Origin: an uncultured Nitrososphaerota archaeon
GTDB lineage: Bacteria; Bacillota; Clostridia; Oscillospirales; Ruminococcaceae
Length of the DNA stretch: 7,146 nt
Assembly: GCA_934869045.1 (NCBI GenBank)
Contig: CAKXAF010000013.1
Span: forward strand, 11,417 to 18,562
Direction: 5' to 3'
Of the stretch, positions 6,190-7,146 are shown one piece after another. A program made the position numbers and the translations under genes. Within the stretch, counting starts at the first letter, position 1. The number at the start of each line of letters is the position of its first letter. The notes beneath the pieces are model-generated. The model worked only from the letters and a program-made list of their open reading frames with translations, was not told the DNA's origin and searched no databases.

Positions 6190-6726
6190 ATGCGTCTTTT
6201 CGCTGCTATTTGCTTTCCAGAGGAGATCAAGGCCCGGCTGGAGGAGGTCCTTACAGAGCTGTCCCGGCAAGCGGAAGGGAATTTCACCCGCCCGGAAAAT
6301 CTGCATCTGACCCTGGCCTTTTTGGGGGAGACTCCGCGGCTGCGGGCTGCGCAGGCTGCGATGCACTCCGTAAAGGGCAGCCCCTTTGTCCTGACGGCCA
6401 AAGGCCTGGGGCGGTTCCGGCGGCCAGGCGGGGATATCTGCTGGATGGGGCTTCTGCCCTGTCCGGAGCTGCTCGCGGTGCAGGAACAGCTGGCTTCCGC
6501 TCTGCGGGCAGCCGGTTTTCCCCTGGAAGGACGGCCGTTCACGCCGCATCTGACCCTGGGCCGGGAGGTTCTGCCTCATCCCGGATTCCGCCTGGACACA
6601 TTCAGCCAAACCCTCCCGGAGCTGCGCATCCCGGTGAAGCGGCTCTGTCTGATGGAATCCCGGCGGGACGGCGGGAAGCTGGTATACCGGGAAATCTCCG
6701 CTGTAGAGCTCTCCGCAAAAGGGTAA
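6190..6726 (+). CDS. thpR: RNA 2',3'-cyclic phosphodiesterase (LigT/2H family)
   Basis: This 178-residue protein is a typical-length member of the 2H phosphoesterases, formerly called 2'-5' RNA ligase. They open 2',3'-cyclic phosphate ends of RNA (reversibly join 2'-5' ends in vitro) in the cytoplasm. The two catalytic HxTx motifs are clear: HLTL at 39-42 within NLHLTLAFLGE, and HLTL at 120-123 within FTPHLTLGR. The start MRLFAAICFPEEI matches the usual beginning (RLFvAi..P). It sits 11 bp after the GH95 stop, with a strong ribosome site at 6177-6184, and is followed by a terminator, so it is the last gene of a two-gene transcript. A functional link with the glycosidase is not obvious; thpR genes occur in many contexts. 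The same frame remains open upstream to 5992, but that part overlaps the GH95 gene and is not coding. Confidence 0.93.
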   Translation: MRLFAAICFPEEIKARLEEVLTELSRQAEGNFTRPENLHLTLAFLGETPRLRAAQAAMHSVKGSPFVLTAKGLGRFRRPGGDICWMGLLPCPELLAVQEQLASALRAAGFPLEGRPFTPHLTLGREVLPHPGFRLDTFSQTLPELRIPVKRLCLMESRRDGGKLVYREISAVELSAKG

Positions 6727-6745
6727 CAGCGGAGCCTTCTGTCAG

Positions 6746-6787
6746 AAAACAGCCATGCCGGAAAAACTTTCGGCATGGCTGTTTTTT
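6746..6787 (+). terminator. Strong Rho-independent terminator after thpR, probably bidirectional
   Basis: A 15-bp perfect stem is formed by 6746-6760 (AAAACAGCCATGCCG) and 6771-6785, with loop GAAAAACTTT that can close by further pairs, and ends in a T run (6782-6787). On the other strand the A run at the left supplies the matching U tract, so it could stop transcription both ways. It separates the GH95-thpR operon from the sigma factor gene. Confidence 0.92.
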
Positions 6788-6843
6788 ATCGGCGCGGTGT
6801 GATATTTTTCCGGTACGGGAGTCTTATAGATGGCGGTGATGGA

Positions 6844-7146
6844 ATGACAGATTTCCAAAAAGTTTACGCGCAGTATTTTGAGGATGTTTTTCGCTTCCTC
6901 CGGGGACTTACAGCGAATGAGCAGCTGGCGGAGGAACTGACAGAGGAGACCTTTTTCAAGGCGCTGCGGGGGCTGGACCGGTTCCAGGGAGGCTGTGAAA
7001 TTCGGGTCTGGCTCTGCCAGATTGCAAAAAACACCTATTATTCCTATCGAAAAAAGCAGGACCGGCTTGCGGGATGGGAGGAATACCCGGACAGCACGCC
7101 CTCGGATGAAACACTTGAGAACCTTCTCATCCACAAGGAGCAGGCG
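6844..7146 (+). CDS. ECF-type RNA polymerase sigma factor (3' end outside window)
   Basis: The reading frame stays open for 101 codons to the right edge. YAQYFEDVFRFLRGLTANEQLAEELTEETFFKAL (8-40) is sigma region 2.1-2.2, and the following LDRFQGGCEIRVWLCQIAKNTYYSYRKK (44-71) is region 2.3-2.4, with the WL-QIAKN-YYSYRKK pattern that contacts the -10 element. A short acidic linker (about 78-92) follows; region 4, which reads the -35 element, lies outside the window. The size and lack of regions 1 and 3 point to group IV (ECF) sigma factors of Bacillota. The ATG at 6844 has only a weak purine site (GGTGATGGA), but the domain begins there. The gene comes about 55 bp after the terminator; no clear promoter or typical ECF autoregulatory motif (AAC...CGT) was seen. 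The anti-sigma partner would be expected downstream. Confidence 0.9.
   Translation, partial: MTDFQKVYAQYFEDVFRFLRGLTANEQLAEELTEETFFKALRGLDRFQGGCEIRVWLCQIAKNTYYSYRKKQDRLAGWEEYPDSTPSDETLENLLIHKEQA

Noticed and set aside
6798..6806. TG-T-GATATT as an extended -10 promoter for the sigma factor gene
   Set aside because: Only four of six -10 bases match, and no -35 element occurs at 16-18 bp upstream, where the terminator stem lies.
1..7146. CRISPR array, insertion sequence, tRNA or rRNA
   Set aside because: No regularly spaced repeats, transposase-like frames, terminal inverted repeats or tRNA/rRNA-like sequences were seen on either strand.

Overview
The window looks like a chromosomal segment of a moderately high-GC member of the Bacillota, most likely a gut Clostridia/Oscillospirales relative. 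This is inferred from the G/C-rich third codon positions, strong GGAGG-type ribosome sites, consensus sigma-A promoters, the MarR plus paired ABC exporter arrangement and the GH95 enzyme. No rRNA or other marker gene is present to fix the taxonomy.

Left half (minus strand, about 1-3733): a compact operon reads right to left. It starts at a near-perfect sigma-A promoter (TTGACA, 17 bp, extended TGC-TATACT) with a GTTGC-N4-GCAAC palindrome just downstream of the predicted transcription start. The genes are a MarR-family repressor, then two ABC half-transporters (membrane domain fused to ATPase domain). The repressor stop and the first ABC start overlap by 4 bp (GTGA), and the second ABC gene starts at the stop of the first. 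The two ABC proteins form a heterodimeric exporter with one degenerate ATP site. The first lacks the catalytic Walker B Glu (Asp instead) and the H-loop His (Gln instead). The second has an altered signature motif (SQGQ). The second is cut by the left window edge just at that motif. The natural reading is a self-regulated multidrug or toxic-compound efflux unit.

Centre (3651-3964): a 314-bp divergent intergenic region. It holds the repressor promoter and operator on the minus strand, an extended -10 promoter on the plus strand, and a leader of about 159 nt with several hairpins ahead of the next gene.

Right half (plus strand): a complete GH95 glycoside hydrolase (alpha-L-fucosidase/alpha-L-galactosidase family) without a signal peptide is followed 11 bp later by an RNA 2',3'-cyclic phosphodiesterase of the ThpR/LigT (2H) family. 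The pair ends in a strong, probably bidirectional, intrinsic terminator. About 55 bp beyond it begins an ECF-type sigma factor, cut by the right window edge.

Most of the window is recognisable. The points most worth following are the split degenerate ATP site, the promoter/operator layout, the Asn-to-Asp substitution in the GH95 active site, and the structured leader of the GH95 gene. I did not find a convincing wholly new system.
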